The notes: generated by a model not told the origin, from the letters alone. DNA of 56,369 nucleotides from Candidatus Uhrbacteria bacterium (GCA_903829075.1 CAIKOH010000027.1:1-56369), one strand, 5' to 3'. Counted from the stretch's first letter, positions 17,901 through 24,690 are shown. Program-made: numbers and translations.

Positions 17901-18884
17901 GCCTACGCCAATGTTAATTGGATTAGTGGTCGTACATCCTCCAGCAAGCGAAACGCTCCCGGCTGTATCGGTGTGGACTTCAAAAAATGGGGCGATGCGA
18001 TCATTTACTGGAGAGGAAACCGGCGCTCCAATGACGAAGAGCGGTGCGATTGGCGTATCAATTGGATAAAAGGAAAAATACAAATCTGCAGCACCGGTAT
18101 GCTCGTAATACTTGATGTCAATCGTGTGCGTTCCAGCGCTCACGAACAACCGTTTCGTAAAAGGCGACGAGGGTAATGGCTGAAGAAAGTAGTCGCTGAT
18201 CACCGTCACTCCATCAAGCGTGATCACCGAACCATCATCGCTCGCAACTTCAAATTCATACCATCCACCCGCACCAAAACTCACCGTCTTCGTCGCTTCC
18301 ACATACCAATCATCGGCCTGAATACCAGGATAAGGCGAGGTATCATCAGGCCAATGAAACGCGACCGTGGAAGTGGTGAAGGTGTACACCGGCGGCGTGC
18401 TGCTTGCAGGAAACGGGATAACACTGGCATTGCCAGAGGAATTCCACACCTTTATGACATAGCTGCTTGTTGCTTCAATACCAAAATCATACACGTTCGT
18501 AGAACCGCTCACCGATGATGTCGCCACATCCGGATCAACCCAACTATAAAACGGAAGCGGCGTCAGTCCAATCACTGGATGCACCTGCGTCATAAAGGTG
18601 CTGCTGGAAGTACGAAAACTCAAACCGCTCCCGCTCGCACAGGTCGTGCCAGCCGTCGGATCACCCTCCACAGTTCCACTCGCATCCGTCGTTCCCAGCG
18701 TTCCGAAGGTTGAATGGTTACACGTTACCTCAACAGTAGCGCCCGTAACCGGATTTCCCGCCTCATCGTGAAGCGTCACCTTCACCTGACCCACTGCCGC
18801 AAACGCCGCTGAAACAGGAATCAGTATCGGAAGCAGTGCAAACGCACCAATCACAAAGGAACGGGTTACTTGAAAAGAGCGCAT
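14982..18884 (-). CDS. Large secreted surface protein: PA14-like domain, GLUG repeats, peptidoglycan-binding-like C-terminus
   Basis: A 1300-aa exported protein. It has a signal peptide (FVIGAFALLPILIPVSAAFA), a carboxypeptidase-regulatory-like strand set (KVTLHDEAGNPVTGATVEV), and a PA14-like carbohydrate-binding region (WYEFEVASDDGSVITLDG ... YYEHTGAADLYFSF). Then come many GLUG-type repeats with GGLVG/GGFVG/GGLIG cores spanning several hundred residues, a fibronectin-like segment, a Gly-rich run, and a C-terminal peptidoglycan_binding_1-like helix bundle (KRGDTSPDVKRLAQFLN ... ALKRFQ). This order suggests a wall-anchored adhesin. ATG 18884 starts the signal peptide; the -10 TATACT lies about 25 nt upstream and no SD is present. 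Confidence 0.85.
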   Translation of the reverse strand: MRSFQVTRSFVIGAFALLPILIPVSAAFAAVGQVKVTLHDEAGNPVTGATVEVTCNHSTFGTLGTTDASGTVEGDPTAGTTCASGSGLSFRTSSSTFMTQVHPVIGLTPLPFYSWVDPDVATSSVSGSTNVYDFGIEATSSYVIKVWNSSGNASVIPFPASSTPPVYTFTTSTVAFHWPDDTSPYPGIQADDWYVEATKTVSFGAGGWYEFEVASDDGSVITLDGVTVISDYFLQPLPSSPFTKRLFVSAGTHTIDIKYYEHTGAADLYFSFYPIDTPIAPLFVIGAPVSSPVNDRIAPFFEVHTDTAGSVSLAGGCTTTNPINIGVGTSTLTMTAFPDGTYVSCTATIMDPDTGYTSEVGVPSFTVAPPVPRHLSSCADLRALDATSTYYAEDFILDSDMDCTGGRFIPLRWSGHPYIGVFDGNGHSISNLTINTSDPWVGLFEQMDGATVKNLTLASGSVGQGFEETGGLVGFAQNLTLTNVTSSLSVTSRFGFGGMGGLVGMLSFDNGTTTTWAHVVVSSTVLGSDDASAMSGYVSVSGGSHVVMNDVHGSGTIGPFFPGSEVNNLGGLIGLLSLSNTSTLLMTGSNASTTIAINTGSNDGGLIGNAVLNGSGSMNLTISSSSSSGSVTGGSNLGGLVGQIQATDGGSSIMASFMNDQAYSTVTGQGTDIGGFVGKVTNLSTHAINSTIDFETDSAAGTVSGDTNVGGFLGGTDGAGAGIYINGLGTGGLTIFNSTASGNVTGNSGSDNALHAGGFVGYLDCESNNPTQFAACALQQDQASGNVQGYRYVGGLIGQADGDNRMEDLYSIGSVSGTRDVGGLLGSLYSEFSFAKLSRAYASSTVTTSGVAPSNIGGLIGSTQASNLSTTVEHAFAVTNLLDPSGVATDLGWTIGSLSGASSMDLAYSPVSTTTAACVGNAGSTGFCTLQSDPTYFYASSHAPLASWDFSTVWLSHVSSYPTFLLSPVVLSFASPLISVISVAPTPGSALVTWTTDKIASSNVVYSSDNSYGFSTGLADVAPRVTAHSVFIPSLASCLTYNYKVVSFDEYGDVTTSSPMTFETSGCAHGGGGGGGGAPFVSSQGSETTAHPMLDFTINGGSGVATDPMLQLAFNGDASALRGYTISLNAGAASSSMIAYVSSTHFALPNASGVYTVYVQYYASTGQPSTLVHHVIELRLAGTNATATGVSSMSGASFSADTSSAAPAVHSITLFTRNLKRGDTSPDVKRLAQFLNTHGFLLAKNGPGSPGKETTTFAQRLSRALKRFQLAHLKQLVGFKKKQAAGQFDAVTRGLINRMK

Positions 18885-18970
18885 AAAATAAAAAGAAATA
18901 AAATCAAGGGAAGTATAACACAAAATAAAAAACATGTACTCAAAAAACGAAAAACATCGCACACCGTTGC

Positions 18971-18999
18971 TTGACAAAGAATGTGCCTGAATATATTTC
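18971..18999 (+). promoter_or_regulatory. Promoter of the 19052 gene
   Basis: TTGACA, 17-nt spacer, TATTTC. Confidence 0.55.
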
Positions 19000-19051
19000 C
19001 ACTGCTATCTTATAAATACATTTCTCTGAATCATCCACAAGGAGAAGATCG

Positions 19052-19378
19052 ATGGGAAACTCTTTCGCCTATCGCGGTAACCCGAGTGAATCCTTGGAAG
19101 AGGCGTATCATGCTCTGAAAAGGAGGTATGACGCCGTATGCGCGCTGTGCTGGAAACTCGCGAGCACCGTCCTCGTTCTCGTCGGGATCTGCGCCGTCTT
19201 CGTGGGCGGAGAGCTCGCGCTCATCAAGGACTTCGTGAACAACCACCGAGCCGCATCAGGCAACAGGATCTCTCGAACGGTTCAAACGCAGCCCATCGTC
19301 GTTCGTGCGTTGATCATCTCATGCGATGATCGCCGCATTCAATCCCCTCTCATCTGTTCATTCGAGAACAAATACTGA
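19052..19378 (+). CDS. Small single-pass membrane protein, unknown
   Basis: A 108-aa protein. Residues 1-35 are charged and helical, followed by one transmembrane segment (STVLVLVGICAVFVGG) and a basic tail. The start is supported by an AAGGAGA SD 7 nt upstream and a TTGACA promoter. A GC-rich terminator follows. The family is unknown; it belongs to the accessory SD class. Confidence 0.65.
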   Translation: MGNSFAYRGNPSESLEEAYHALKRRYDAVCALCWKLASTVLVLVGICAVFVGGELALIKDFVNNHRAASGNRISRTVQTQPIVVRALIISCDDRRIQSPLICSFENKY

Positions 19379-19387
19379 GTGGCTCAT

Positions 19388-19420
19388 CCCCGCACGCGGA
19401 CCTCGCCTGCGGGGTTTGCT
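19388..19420 (+). terminator. Probable terminator of the 19052 gene
   Basis: CCCCGCA / TGCGGGG stem followed by a weak TTTGCTCTT tail. Confidence 0.6.
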
Positions 19421-19436
19421 CTTAAGAAATAAAACG

Positions 19437-19479
19437 CCCCCAACCGCAATCGACGAGGGGTCGTCTTGCGATTGGGGGG
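19437..19479 (-). terminator. Structured terminator, related to 19867-19922
   Basis: On the minus strand CCCCCAATCGCAA...TTGCGGTTGGGGG with inner ACGA/TCGT pairing, then CGTTTTATTTC. It ends the 19492 gene. Stem layout and sequence resemble the second hairpin 430 bp away. Confidence 0.7.
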
Positions 19480-19491
19480 AGAGTCTCTCGT

Positions 19492-19779
19492 CTACCGCTC
19501 CATCACAGAACGGTGGAAGTGGCCGTTCTTCGTGTTGGCATCGTAGTAACCTTCCACGGGCTGCCCATCCACACGCCCCGTAATCAGATAGTCTCCCGGC
19601 ACGAGAGTCATGCCGTTGTAACGAACACCGGTGATCTTCACCCTCACCTCACCATGGTTCGTTTGGAAAGGAACACCCCGATCACTCAGGTCAGGCGCTT
19701 TGAGATAGGCCTTGGTTACGTCCTCGGCGCTTGGGTTGGAAGGGTCGGACACAATCGTGATCACATGTTCACTGGCCAT
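19492..19779 (-). CDS. Unknown accessory protein, 95 aa
   Basis: No family is recognised. The protein is soluble and mostly beta-like (EVRVKITGVRYNGMTLV, DYLITGRVDGQPVEGYYD) with a helical SAEDVTKAYLKA segment. It has a strong SD (AGGAGG, 5 nt upstream of ATG 19779) and its own structured terminator. No convincing promoter is seen between it and the upstream 45-aa gene; it could be transcribed by read-through. Confidence 0.7.
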   Translation of the reverse strand: MASEHVITIVSDPSNPSAEDVTKAYLKAPDLSDRGVPFQTNHGEVRVKITGVRYNGMTLVPGDYLITGRVDGQPVEGYYDANTKNGHFHRSVMER

Positions 19780-19866
19780 GAACTACCTCCTAGGATGTTC
19801 TTGCTGAGATCTATTGGACCATTTCTCGCTCAACTTGAACCGATGACTCTACATCAAATTCGTATA

Positions 19867-19922
19867 AAACGCAACACCCCCCGACCGCAGGCGACAAGGA
19901 CTGTCGTGTTGCGATCAGGGGG
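19867..19922 (-). terminator. Structured terminator, related to 19437-19479
   Basis: Minus strand CCCCCTGATCGCA...TGCGGTCGGGGGG with inner CGACA/TGTCG pairing, then GCGTTTTATAC. It ends the 45-aa gene. Confidence 0.65.
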
Positions 19923-19931
19923 AAGAGAAGT

Positions 19932-20069
19932 TTAGTAGCACCTCCGTCGAGAGCGCGAGGCTCCCAACGAAACGATGAAGCCAAGGAACACGAGAACCCC
20001 GAACGCCCCCGCCATCCAGACGAGAGACTCGGGAACAAGGATGCCACAGATCTCGATCGCTTCTTCCAT
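19932..20069 (-). CDS. 45-aa small membrane protein
   Basis: ATG 20069 has a GGAGGT SD 5 nt upstream and the frame ends at TAA 19932-19934. The peptide begins MEEAIEICGILVPESL, has one transmembrane helix (AGAFGVLVFLGFIVSLGA) and ends in a basic ASRSRRRCY tail. This negative-negative / helix / positive layout is typical of small membrane proteins. A possible promoter (TTGATC-18-GAGAAT, 20092-20121) lies upstream and a structured terminator follows. Family unknown. Confidence 0.65.
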   Translation of the reverse strand: MEEAIEICGILVPESLVWMAGAFGVLVFLGFIVSLGASRSRRRCY

Positions 20070-20091
20070 ACGTCACCTCCGAACCGAATCC

Positions 20092-20121
20092 ATTCTCTCA
20101 GACGCTCGATCACGCGATCAA
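20092..20121 (-). promoter_or_regulatory. Possible promoter of the 45-aa gene
   Basis: Minus-strand TTGATC, 18-nt spacer, GAGAAT; weaker than the other accessory promoters. Confidence 0.35.
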
Positions 20122-20199
20122 GCTGTCAGTCGAGGTGGGGAGCGCTGCATGAAGTTCATCATGTGTGCCTCCCCTAAGTCTCTGTTTTTTTGTAACGCG

Positions 20200-20511
20200 C
20201 TAGCGACGGTGGCCGTGGTGATGGTGCCGGGCCGTGGCGGGCGCGACGACGAAGCCGTCGACGATCCGCACTCCGGGCTCGACCGTCACGGCCAAGAGCC
20301 TACCGTGCACGCGTCCGATGACGCGGCGCGAAATAGGCCGGGGCGGCTGCACGACGGAGCGGTCGCGCAGCACGCCGACTGCATCCGGCGTCCCCCGCGA
20401 TCTCTCGGCGTGGGCTGCGCTCGCCACGAGGGTGGCGATCAGAAAAGCCAGGAAGAAAGTGGGAACAAGGCCGCCGACGAGACAGAAATAAATGTGACGG
20501 AGAACGCTCAT
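20200..20511 (-). CDS. Exported His-rich small protein, unknown
   Basis: A 103-aa protein with a signal peptide (FLAFLIATLVASAAHA, cleavage after AHA). The mature part is basic, with PQ-like strands (VVQPPRPISRRVIGRVHG) and a His-rich end (RHHHHGHRR) that could bind metal. Start ATG 20511 gives the best signal peptide, with GAGGGT just upstream; the in-frame ATG at 20556 is an alternative. The promoter at 20661-20689 is near consensus. Family unknown. Confidence 0.6.
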   Translation of the reverse strand: MSVLRHIYFCLVGGLVPTFFLAFLIATLVASAAHAERSRGTPDAVGVLRDRSVVQPPRPISRRVIGRVHGRLLAVTVEPGVRIVDGFVVAPATARHHHHGHRR

Positions 20512-20660
20512 GATACCCTCGAATACGTTGCGAGGCGTTTTGAATTCCGGAGCCATTCAGCCTTAGTTCGCTTCTTTGCGATGGGCTGCCGGGGCGTGAT
20601 TCCAACAGGTTCGTGTTGGGCTTAGAATCAGGCCGACCAGCTCATCAGCTAAGAAAATAC

Positions 20661-20689
20661 ACTATACCAGAAAACAGCCTTTCTGTCAA
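20661..20689 (-). promoter_or_regulatory. Strong promoter, minus strand
   Basis: TTGACA, 17-nt spacer, TATAGT. It drives the His-rich exported protein gene with a leader of about 140 nt. Confidence 0.75.
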
Positions 20690-20949
20690 GACATCACTTA
20701 CAGCGTAAAGATCTCGCGTGTCATACGGCGGTAACCGCCACTCCTTTATTTACAAGAAATACCATTTTAAAGGATCTTTAACCTAACGAAAGGACAGAAT
20801 ATTGTTCATACATATAAGGACAGATGCCATTTGTCTGGGTGATTTTGCGTATATTAGACAAATAAAAAGCATTTAATGAGGCTCTGCCCTATCAGCTTGT
20901 TTGTTTTTAGCCAAATTTATTCTATTTTACACACTTTGTACACTGCCTC
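20690..20949. other. AT-rich intergenic stretch
   Basis: 260 bp between two divergent strong promoters. It is distinctly AT-rich compared with its flanks. The only structure I see is GGCGG-TAA-CCGCC near 20725. No ORF with SD or leaderless promoter is apparent. Confidence 0.5.
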
Positions 20950-20978
20950 TTGACAAAACTTTCAAAAGGTGGTAGACT
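20950..20978 (+). promoter_or_regulatory. Strong promoter, plus strand
   Basis: TTGACA, 17-nt spacer, TAGACT. It drives the unit ending at terminator 21438-21464. Confidence 0.75.
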
Positions 20979-21037
20979 GATATGATTGAGTTTGAAAGCC
21001 ACTTCGGCAATCGCTCGGTCGGAAAGGTTTTAACGCC

Positions 21038-21256
21038 TTGAGTCAGAACAGCAGCGCCTTTCGGGCATCGGAGGTCTTCGGTCCGCACGCAGTCGGGGAC
21101 GTCCCCCCGCCGTGCAGGCTGGTGAAGACACACTTCACCGCGCCGAAGGCAGCAATGCTGCGGATCGGTCTGGTCTACGTGCGGGACACGAGACCGAAGG
21201 TGACGCCTCAACGGGTCGTCTCGACCTCGCTCAATCGTCGCGGGATGAAGAAGTAG
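21038..21256 (+). CDS. Unknown accessory protein, 72 aa (TTG start)
   Basis: The frame 21038-21256 has about three quarters G/C at third positions, a clear coding signal against the other frames. The start TTG is preceded by GGAAAGG about 11 nt upstream. The peptide is basic (MSQNSSAFRASEVFG ... VSTSLNRRGMKK), of unknown family. An ATG at 20982 opens a 19-codon frame (MIEFESHFGNRSVGKVLTP) whose TGA overlaps the TTG. Joined by a one-base shift they would make a longer N-terminus, so either coupling or a sequence error is possible. Promoter at 20950. Confidence 0.5.
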   Translation: MSQNSSAFRASEVFGPHAVGDVPPPCRLVKTHFTAPKAAMLRIGLVYVRDTRPKVTPQRVVSTSLNRRGMKK

Positions 21257-21282
21257 TTCTTCCCCGCGGCAAACCATCAACT

Positions 21283-21310
21283 CGAGGACGCGCATCGCTG
21301 CACGTCCTCG
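21283..21310 (+). repeat. 8-bp hairpin after the 21038 gene
   Basis: CGAGGACG / CGTCCTCG with a 12-nt loop and no T-tail. Confidence 0.5.
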
Positions 21311-21325
21311 CCCAACCTCGACACA

Positions 21326-21423
21326 CGATCATTCGCGTTTCAAGGCTGGTGCTTTCACAACTGAATATCATCATCTTAGAAAGAGAGAGCTAAGAAGATA
21401 CGACTCACCCGCGATCATTCGCG
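21326..21423. repeat. Direct repeat CGATCATTCGCG x2
   Basis: The 12-mer occurs at 21326-21337 and 21412-21423; the second copy is part of a CGCGA-TCAT-TCGCG hairpin. Confidence 0.5.
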
Positions 21424-21437
21424 AGGCCGTGTTTTCG

Positions 21438-21464
21438 ACGCTCTACTCATCCCAGAGCGTTTTT
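21438..21464 (+). terminator. Terminator of the 20950 transcription unit
   Basis: ACGCTCT / AGAGCGT stem followed by T5. Confidence 0.75.
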
Positions 21465-21474
21465 AAAACTCTCT

Positions 21475-21638
21475 GCGCAATATTTTGGAGGACCCACCAC
21501 CCATCTTCATTCTCACGAATGAATTGGAGGGGTCAACCTCGGGCAGTCTCGGTGAAAACTGAACCTGTTCCGAGTGCGATCCCACGGATATGAACCTGGA
21601 CTTCGGCCATGCGTTCTATCCCCTCCAAAATTTTGCGC
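21475..21638. ncRNA. Candidate structured RNA closed by a 17-bp stem
   Basis: GCGCAATATTTTGGAGG at 21475-21491 pairs with CCTCCAAAATTTTGCGC at 21622-21638 (16 of 17). Inside are a TTCATTC-TCAC-GAATGAA hairpin and CTCGG/CCGAG pairing. On the minus strand the same region holds a 25-codon ORF (MAEVQVHIRG...) with GGAGG inside the stem. No promoter is found on either strand. It could be an RNA, a leader, or a DNA-level inverted repeat. Confidence 0.35.
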
Positions 21639-21925
21639 AGACGAACGAACGTGGAGGAGGAGCCTTTCAGGAAACCAAACACGGCCACCTGAAGGAAGGA
21701 AGATCGATCTCAGACTCGGCGGCTCACCCTGCCACATCTGACAGTACATCTTCGCGTGGTCGATTCACCCTTCGGGGTGACATCAACCATTCACCTCTAC
21801 ATTCGTTCGCCTGTGCAGGCTCCTTAAAAAGGGCGCATTGCGCCCCTCAAGTACTCGAACCATCGAGCATTTGAGGGACGCAACGCGACAACTTCGTCGC
21901 TACGCGATCTACCTTGGGTGAACCC
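21639..21925. other. Non-coding stretch before the 21926 gene
   Basis: No coding frame is supported. It contains GGGCGC-ATT-GCGCCC near 21835 and CTCAA-GTA-CTCGA-ACCA-TCGAG-CAT-TTGAG just upstream of the gene, so the leader is probably highly folded. No consensus promoter is found. Confidence 0.45.
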
Positions 21926-22840
21926 ATGACGCAGGACACCAACGCGACCGATACCACCGTGACCATGATCATCACCGAGAAGCCCGCCGCGCCCGTGAAG
22001 TCCCTGTTCGAGGGCATCTGGAAGGCGTTGCGATTCATGGCCGCCATGGAGCAGGCGCAGGCCGAGGTCAGCCGGGGCAAGTTGCCCGAGCAGCTGCCGA
22101 CCGAGCTCACCGTCGCGAACGCGGAGGCCCTGATCCCCGGCCAGGTCCCCGGCACCTTCGTCCGGGACGTACAGCGGATCAAGCCGGGGTACAACCCGGC
22201 CGCGGACGCCCCGAACGGGACGACCGCGCAGGTCTGGTCGCACAGCCTGGTGGACGTCCGGGCGCCCGTGGTCCGGAAGTACCTGCCGCTCCTGGTCCCC
22301 CTCCACGACACCTTCAAGACGGACCGGGCTCCGCTCGGGACGACCTGGAGGCGGCAGCTGGAGGTGCTGACCGAGGTCCGCGGGGAGATCGTGGCCGACC
22401 GGAAGCGGCGCCTGGAGACGTGCGAGAAGCACCTCCGGGCCATCGCCAAGGAGGCCAAGTCCCTCGACGTGGAGACCCAGCGCGGGGTCGACGCCTCCCT
22501 CAAGGAGCACCAGGGTCAGATCGAGGCCATCCGCGCGATGGTCACGACGGTCGACCCCGACCCCATCGCCCTGATGGCGGTCCACCAGATCCTGATCGAC
22601 CTGGTGAAGGACCTCGCCCGCTGGGAGACCGGGATCACGGGCAAGGCCAAGGCCGCCCGCCGCGCCAAGGCGGAGGCCGAGAGCCAGGCGCAGGCGAGAG
22701 CGCAGATCGAGGGGCGGAGGGCGCAGGAGAAGGCGACCGCCTCCCTCGCCGAGCAGCAGATCGCCGCGCTCCAGGCCGCCCTGCGGACCCCCAAGACCTG
22801 GGGCACGCAGGCGTCGGCCGAGGAGCGCAAGGCCGCCTAG
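21926..22840 (+). CDS. GC-rich coiled-coil protein, unknown, 304 aa
   Basis: No family is recognised. The gene is extremely GC-rich, with nearly every third position G or C, unlike the core genes. The N-terminal ~30 residues are Thr-rich. The middle has WSHSLVDVRAPVVRKYLP and a long helix with EKHLRAIAKEAKSLD. The C-terminal third is an Ala/Glu/Lys/Gln coiled coil (ARRAKAEAESQAQARAQ). No signal peptide or membrane span is visible. ATG 21926 is chosen; an in-frame TTG at 21914 is possible and no strong SD precedes either. It looks horizontally acquired. Confidence 0.7.
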   Translation: MTQDTNATDTTVTMIITEKPAAPVKSLFEGIWKALRFMAAMEQAQAEVSRGKLPEQLPTELTVANAEALIPGQVPGTFVRDVQRIKPGYNPAADAPNGTTAQVWSHSLVDVRAPVVRKYLPLLVPLHDTFKTDRAPLGTTWRRQLEVLTEVRGEIVADRKRRLETCEKHLRAIAKEAKSLDVETQRGVDASLKEHQGQIEAIRAMVTTVDPDPIALMAVHQILIDLVKDLARWETGITGKAKAARRAKAEAESQAQARAQIEGRRAQEKATASLAEQQIAALQAALRTPKTWGTQASAEERKAA

Positions 22841-23020
22841 TCGGACCCGTTCCGACCAGCTCAATCATGAGCTGTGAGTCAACCACCGAATGTTGACAAC
22901 TGATGCTCGGGGACATCGGCTTGATGTTCCTACGAGGCGAAGCGCACTCACGCTCGCCTCCGAATCTTGCCATCTGATTTCGATCGGATCTCAAGACTCG
23001 TCAGTACGGATCAGCATCGC
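22841..23020. other. Non-coding stretch with a long hairpin
   Basis: After the 21926 gene, GAGGCG-A-AGCG / CGCT-CGCCTC (about 22934-22961) forms a 10-bp stem without a T-tail. No ORF is supported here. Confidence 0.45.
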
Positions 23021-23049
23021 TTGTCATGCGCATGTTCAACAGATACGTT
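23021..23049 (+). promoter_or_regulatory. Possible promoter of the cloverleaf-like RNA
   Basis: TTGTCA, 17-nt spacer, TACGTT. Confidence 0.45.
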
Positions 23050-23115
23050 TAAAAGAGATGAAAGCGAAACACATTCGCTCTGCCACATTTTCATTCAAGT
23101 CATTAAATGAAGGTG

Positions 23116-23221
23116 TGGCAGCAAACCCCGTTCAACGGAACACGACGAACGGCGTCCGTGGAGGACGTAAGAGCGGTTTATCCCGCTTGGAAGATTGGTT
23201 CAAATCCAGTCAACGCTGCCA
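23116..23221 (+). ncRNA. Candidate cloverleaf-like (tRNA-like) RNA
   Basis: A 106-nt element closed by TGGCAGC / GCTGCCA (7 bp). It encloses CCG-TTCAA-CGG, CGTCC-GTGGA-GGACG, GCGG-TTTATC-CCGC and a T-arm-like GATTGG-TTCAAAT-CCAGTC. The T-loop matches tRNA consensus. It is not a standard tRNA: three nucleotides separate the T-arm from the closing stem, there is no CCA after the closing stem, and no U33-type anticodon loop. A promoter lies upstream and a strong terminator follows, so a stable transcript is likely. Confidence 0.4.
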
Positions 23222-23231
23222 ACAACTCCCA

Positions 23232-23277
23232 ACCCGCGATCGAGCCTGTACCAGGTTCTCGCGGGTTTTTCTTTTTT
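23232..23277 (+). terminator. Strong intrinsic terminator
   Basis: ACCCGCGA / TCGCGGGT outer stem with inner GAGCCTG/CAGGTTC, then a long T-run. Confidence 0.85.
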
Positions 23278-23290
23278 CATAAAGTTGCTC

Positions 23291-23319
23291 TTGACAAAAT
23301 TTTAAAAATCGCTTAAGGT
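23291..23319 (+). promoter_or_regulatory. Promoter of the 23448 gene
   Basis: TTGACA, 17-nt spacer, TAAGGT. Confidence 0.6.
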
Positions 23320-23348
23320 TTCCTGTCGTTCTTTTCTCTGATCACAGC

Positions 23349-23402
23349 TCATCCGGAACCACCTCCAGATATACCCTTATGTCTTGAACTGGTTCCGGAT
23401 GA
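23349..23402 (+). promoter_or_regulatory. Leader hairpin of the 23448 gene
   Basis: TCATCCGGAACCA (23349-23361) pairs perfectly with TGGTTCCGGATGA (23390-23402), a 13-bp stem in the 5' leader between promoter and SD. It may be a stabilising or regulatory RNA element or an operator. Confidence 0.55.
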
Positions 23403-23447
23403 TGAAACCTATTGTTTCCATCTTGGAGCGCTAGAGAGGTGCTGATC

Positions 23448-24629
23448 ATGAGCAACGAATTCATTTCACCCACCACGGGAGAGCCTGCTCCCAAGCTCGT
23501 CTTCAAGTTCGCCGCCGGCTTCGGCAACGACGGAGACCCGTTCAGCAAGGAGCAGTACACAGGCGGGAGCAAGCCGCTCATGGACCGACGCCTCTTCTGC
23601 GTGGCAGGGGTCGCGCTCGACATGAGTATGGCCCCCATCGTGGGCAAGGGCGACAAGGTACTCGCGCCGTACACCGAGATCGTCCTGTCTCTCGGCGAAA
23701 GCACGGTGCGCAAGGATGACGAGGACGCGCCCTTCATCCTGGTCGGAAACGAGAAGGTCAAGTGGGGAGATCTGATCAAGAGGCATGCTCCTGGAAGCAT
23801 CGAAGCGCTCTGGCGCGGTCGTTGGAAGCAGGAGGGAGAGGAGGAGAAGGTGCTCGTGAGGCAGCACCCCCTCCGTCGCGACGCGAGCCAAGACGATCTG
23901 AACAGGGCTCAATACAAGCTCGACGTGTACTACGTCGACGCCGGAAATCGCCCGCCGACGAAGCATCGACAGGGCGGCGCTCGGACGGAAGGCGACAAAC
24001 GCCAACTGTTCACCGTCCATCTGCATGATCTGGTCCAAGCGATCAACTCGATCCGCGCGGCAAATACGGACGTGGACATGGTCCAGGGAGTCGCCTGGCA
24101 GAGCCTCGGGCATGCCGCCTTCGGGATGAACTTCCAGCCCAGCACCGCACCCGGAGTTCTGAGGCCGAAGGCGATCGGCGTGGTCTGCTGCCGAACGGAT
24201 GGCAGCCGACGCGAGAACCGTGACAGCAGGACGGTCCGGGTCTTCCGCAGCGACAACGCTGCGGGCATCCTGGTCATGAGCGTCGATCTGGCCCGACAGA
24301 TCGTCTCGCAGATGATCCTCGAGGGCATCAATCTCGACGGGATCAGGGGTGTGTCGGCGGAACAGCGGCAAGCCTTGAACGGGCTCGGCCTCGATGATCA
24401 GCTGCCGAGCGGGTGCAAGGGACTGACCAATGCCCTGGCGCTTCTGCCTCCCCGTCTCCACGCTCGTTTGCAACAGGAGCCGACGGGATTCGACGAGAGG
24501 CTCGCGAGGGAATGGACGCGGGAGCGGGAACAGCGGGAAAAGGCTGATCGCACCGCGGCTGAAGCGGCGGCCCAGACCACGACGCCCCCCGCAACGGACA
24601 ACGGTGGGACCGGAGGCGCGGGCACCTAG
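23448..24629 (+). CDS. GC-rich unknown protein, 393 aa
   Basis: No family is recognised. The start MSNEFISP is supported by GAGGTG 6 nt upstream. The body looks globular (FKFAAGFGNDGDPFSKEQY, FCVAGVALDMSMAPIVG, ALDMSM, HAAFGMNFQPSTAPG). The last ~60 residues are low-complexity: a charged helix (REREQREKADRTAAEAAA) and a Thr/Gly tail. There is no signal peptide. Codon third positions are strongly G/C. It has its own promoter, folded leader and perfect terminator: a self-contained accessory unit. Confidence 0.75.
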   Translation: MSNEFISPTTGEPAPKLVFKFAAGFGNDGDPFSKEQYTGGSKPLMDRRLFCVAGVALDMSMAPIVGKGDKVLAPYTEIVLSLGESTVRKDDEDAPFILVGNEKVKWGDLIKRHAPGSIEALWRGRWKQEGEEEKVLVRQHPLRRDASQDDLNRAQYKLDVYYVDAGNRPPTKHRQGGARTEGDKRQLFTVHLHDLVQAINSIRAANTDVDMVQGVAWQSLGHAAFGMNFQPSTAPGVLRPKAIGVVCCRTDGSRRENRDSRTVRVFRSDNAAGILVMSVDLARQIVSQMILEGINLDGIRGVSAEQRQALNGLGLDDQLPSGCKGLTNALALLPPRLHARLQQEPTGFDERLAREWTREREQREKADRTAAEAAAQTTTPPATDNGGTGGAGT

Positions 24630-24652
24630 CCTCGCGCCAGAATCACAACTCA

Positions 24653-24690
24653 AGCTCTCGAGCAGACACCTGTCGCTCGAGAGCTTTTTC
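24653..24690 (+). terminator. Terminator of the 23448 gene
   Basis: Perfect 11-bp AGCTCTCGAGC / GCTCGAGAGCT stem, then T5. Confidence 0.9.

Noticed and set aside
19811-20113. 100-codon minus-strand ORF
   Set aside because: No SD, no family, and it overlaps the 45-aa membrane protein frame that has a strong SD and a following terminator.
21690-21706. GAAGGAAGGAAG as an SRP loop
   Set aside because: It is not in a hairpin loop and lacks the flanking SRP helix.
23116-23221. Calling this a functional tRNA
   Set aside because: Three extra bases separate T-arm and closing stem, no CCA in register, and no proper anticodon loop.
23466-24653. 395-codon minus-strand ORF opposite the 23448 gene
   Set aside because: Shadow of a high-GC gene; the plus strand has promoter, SD and terminator.
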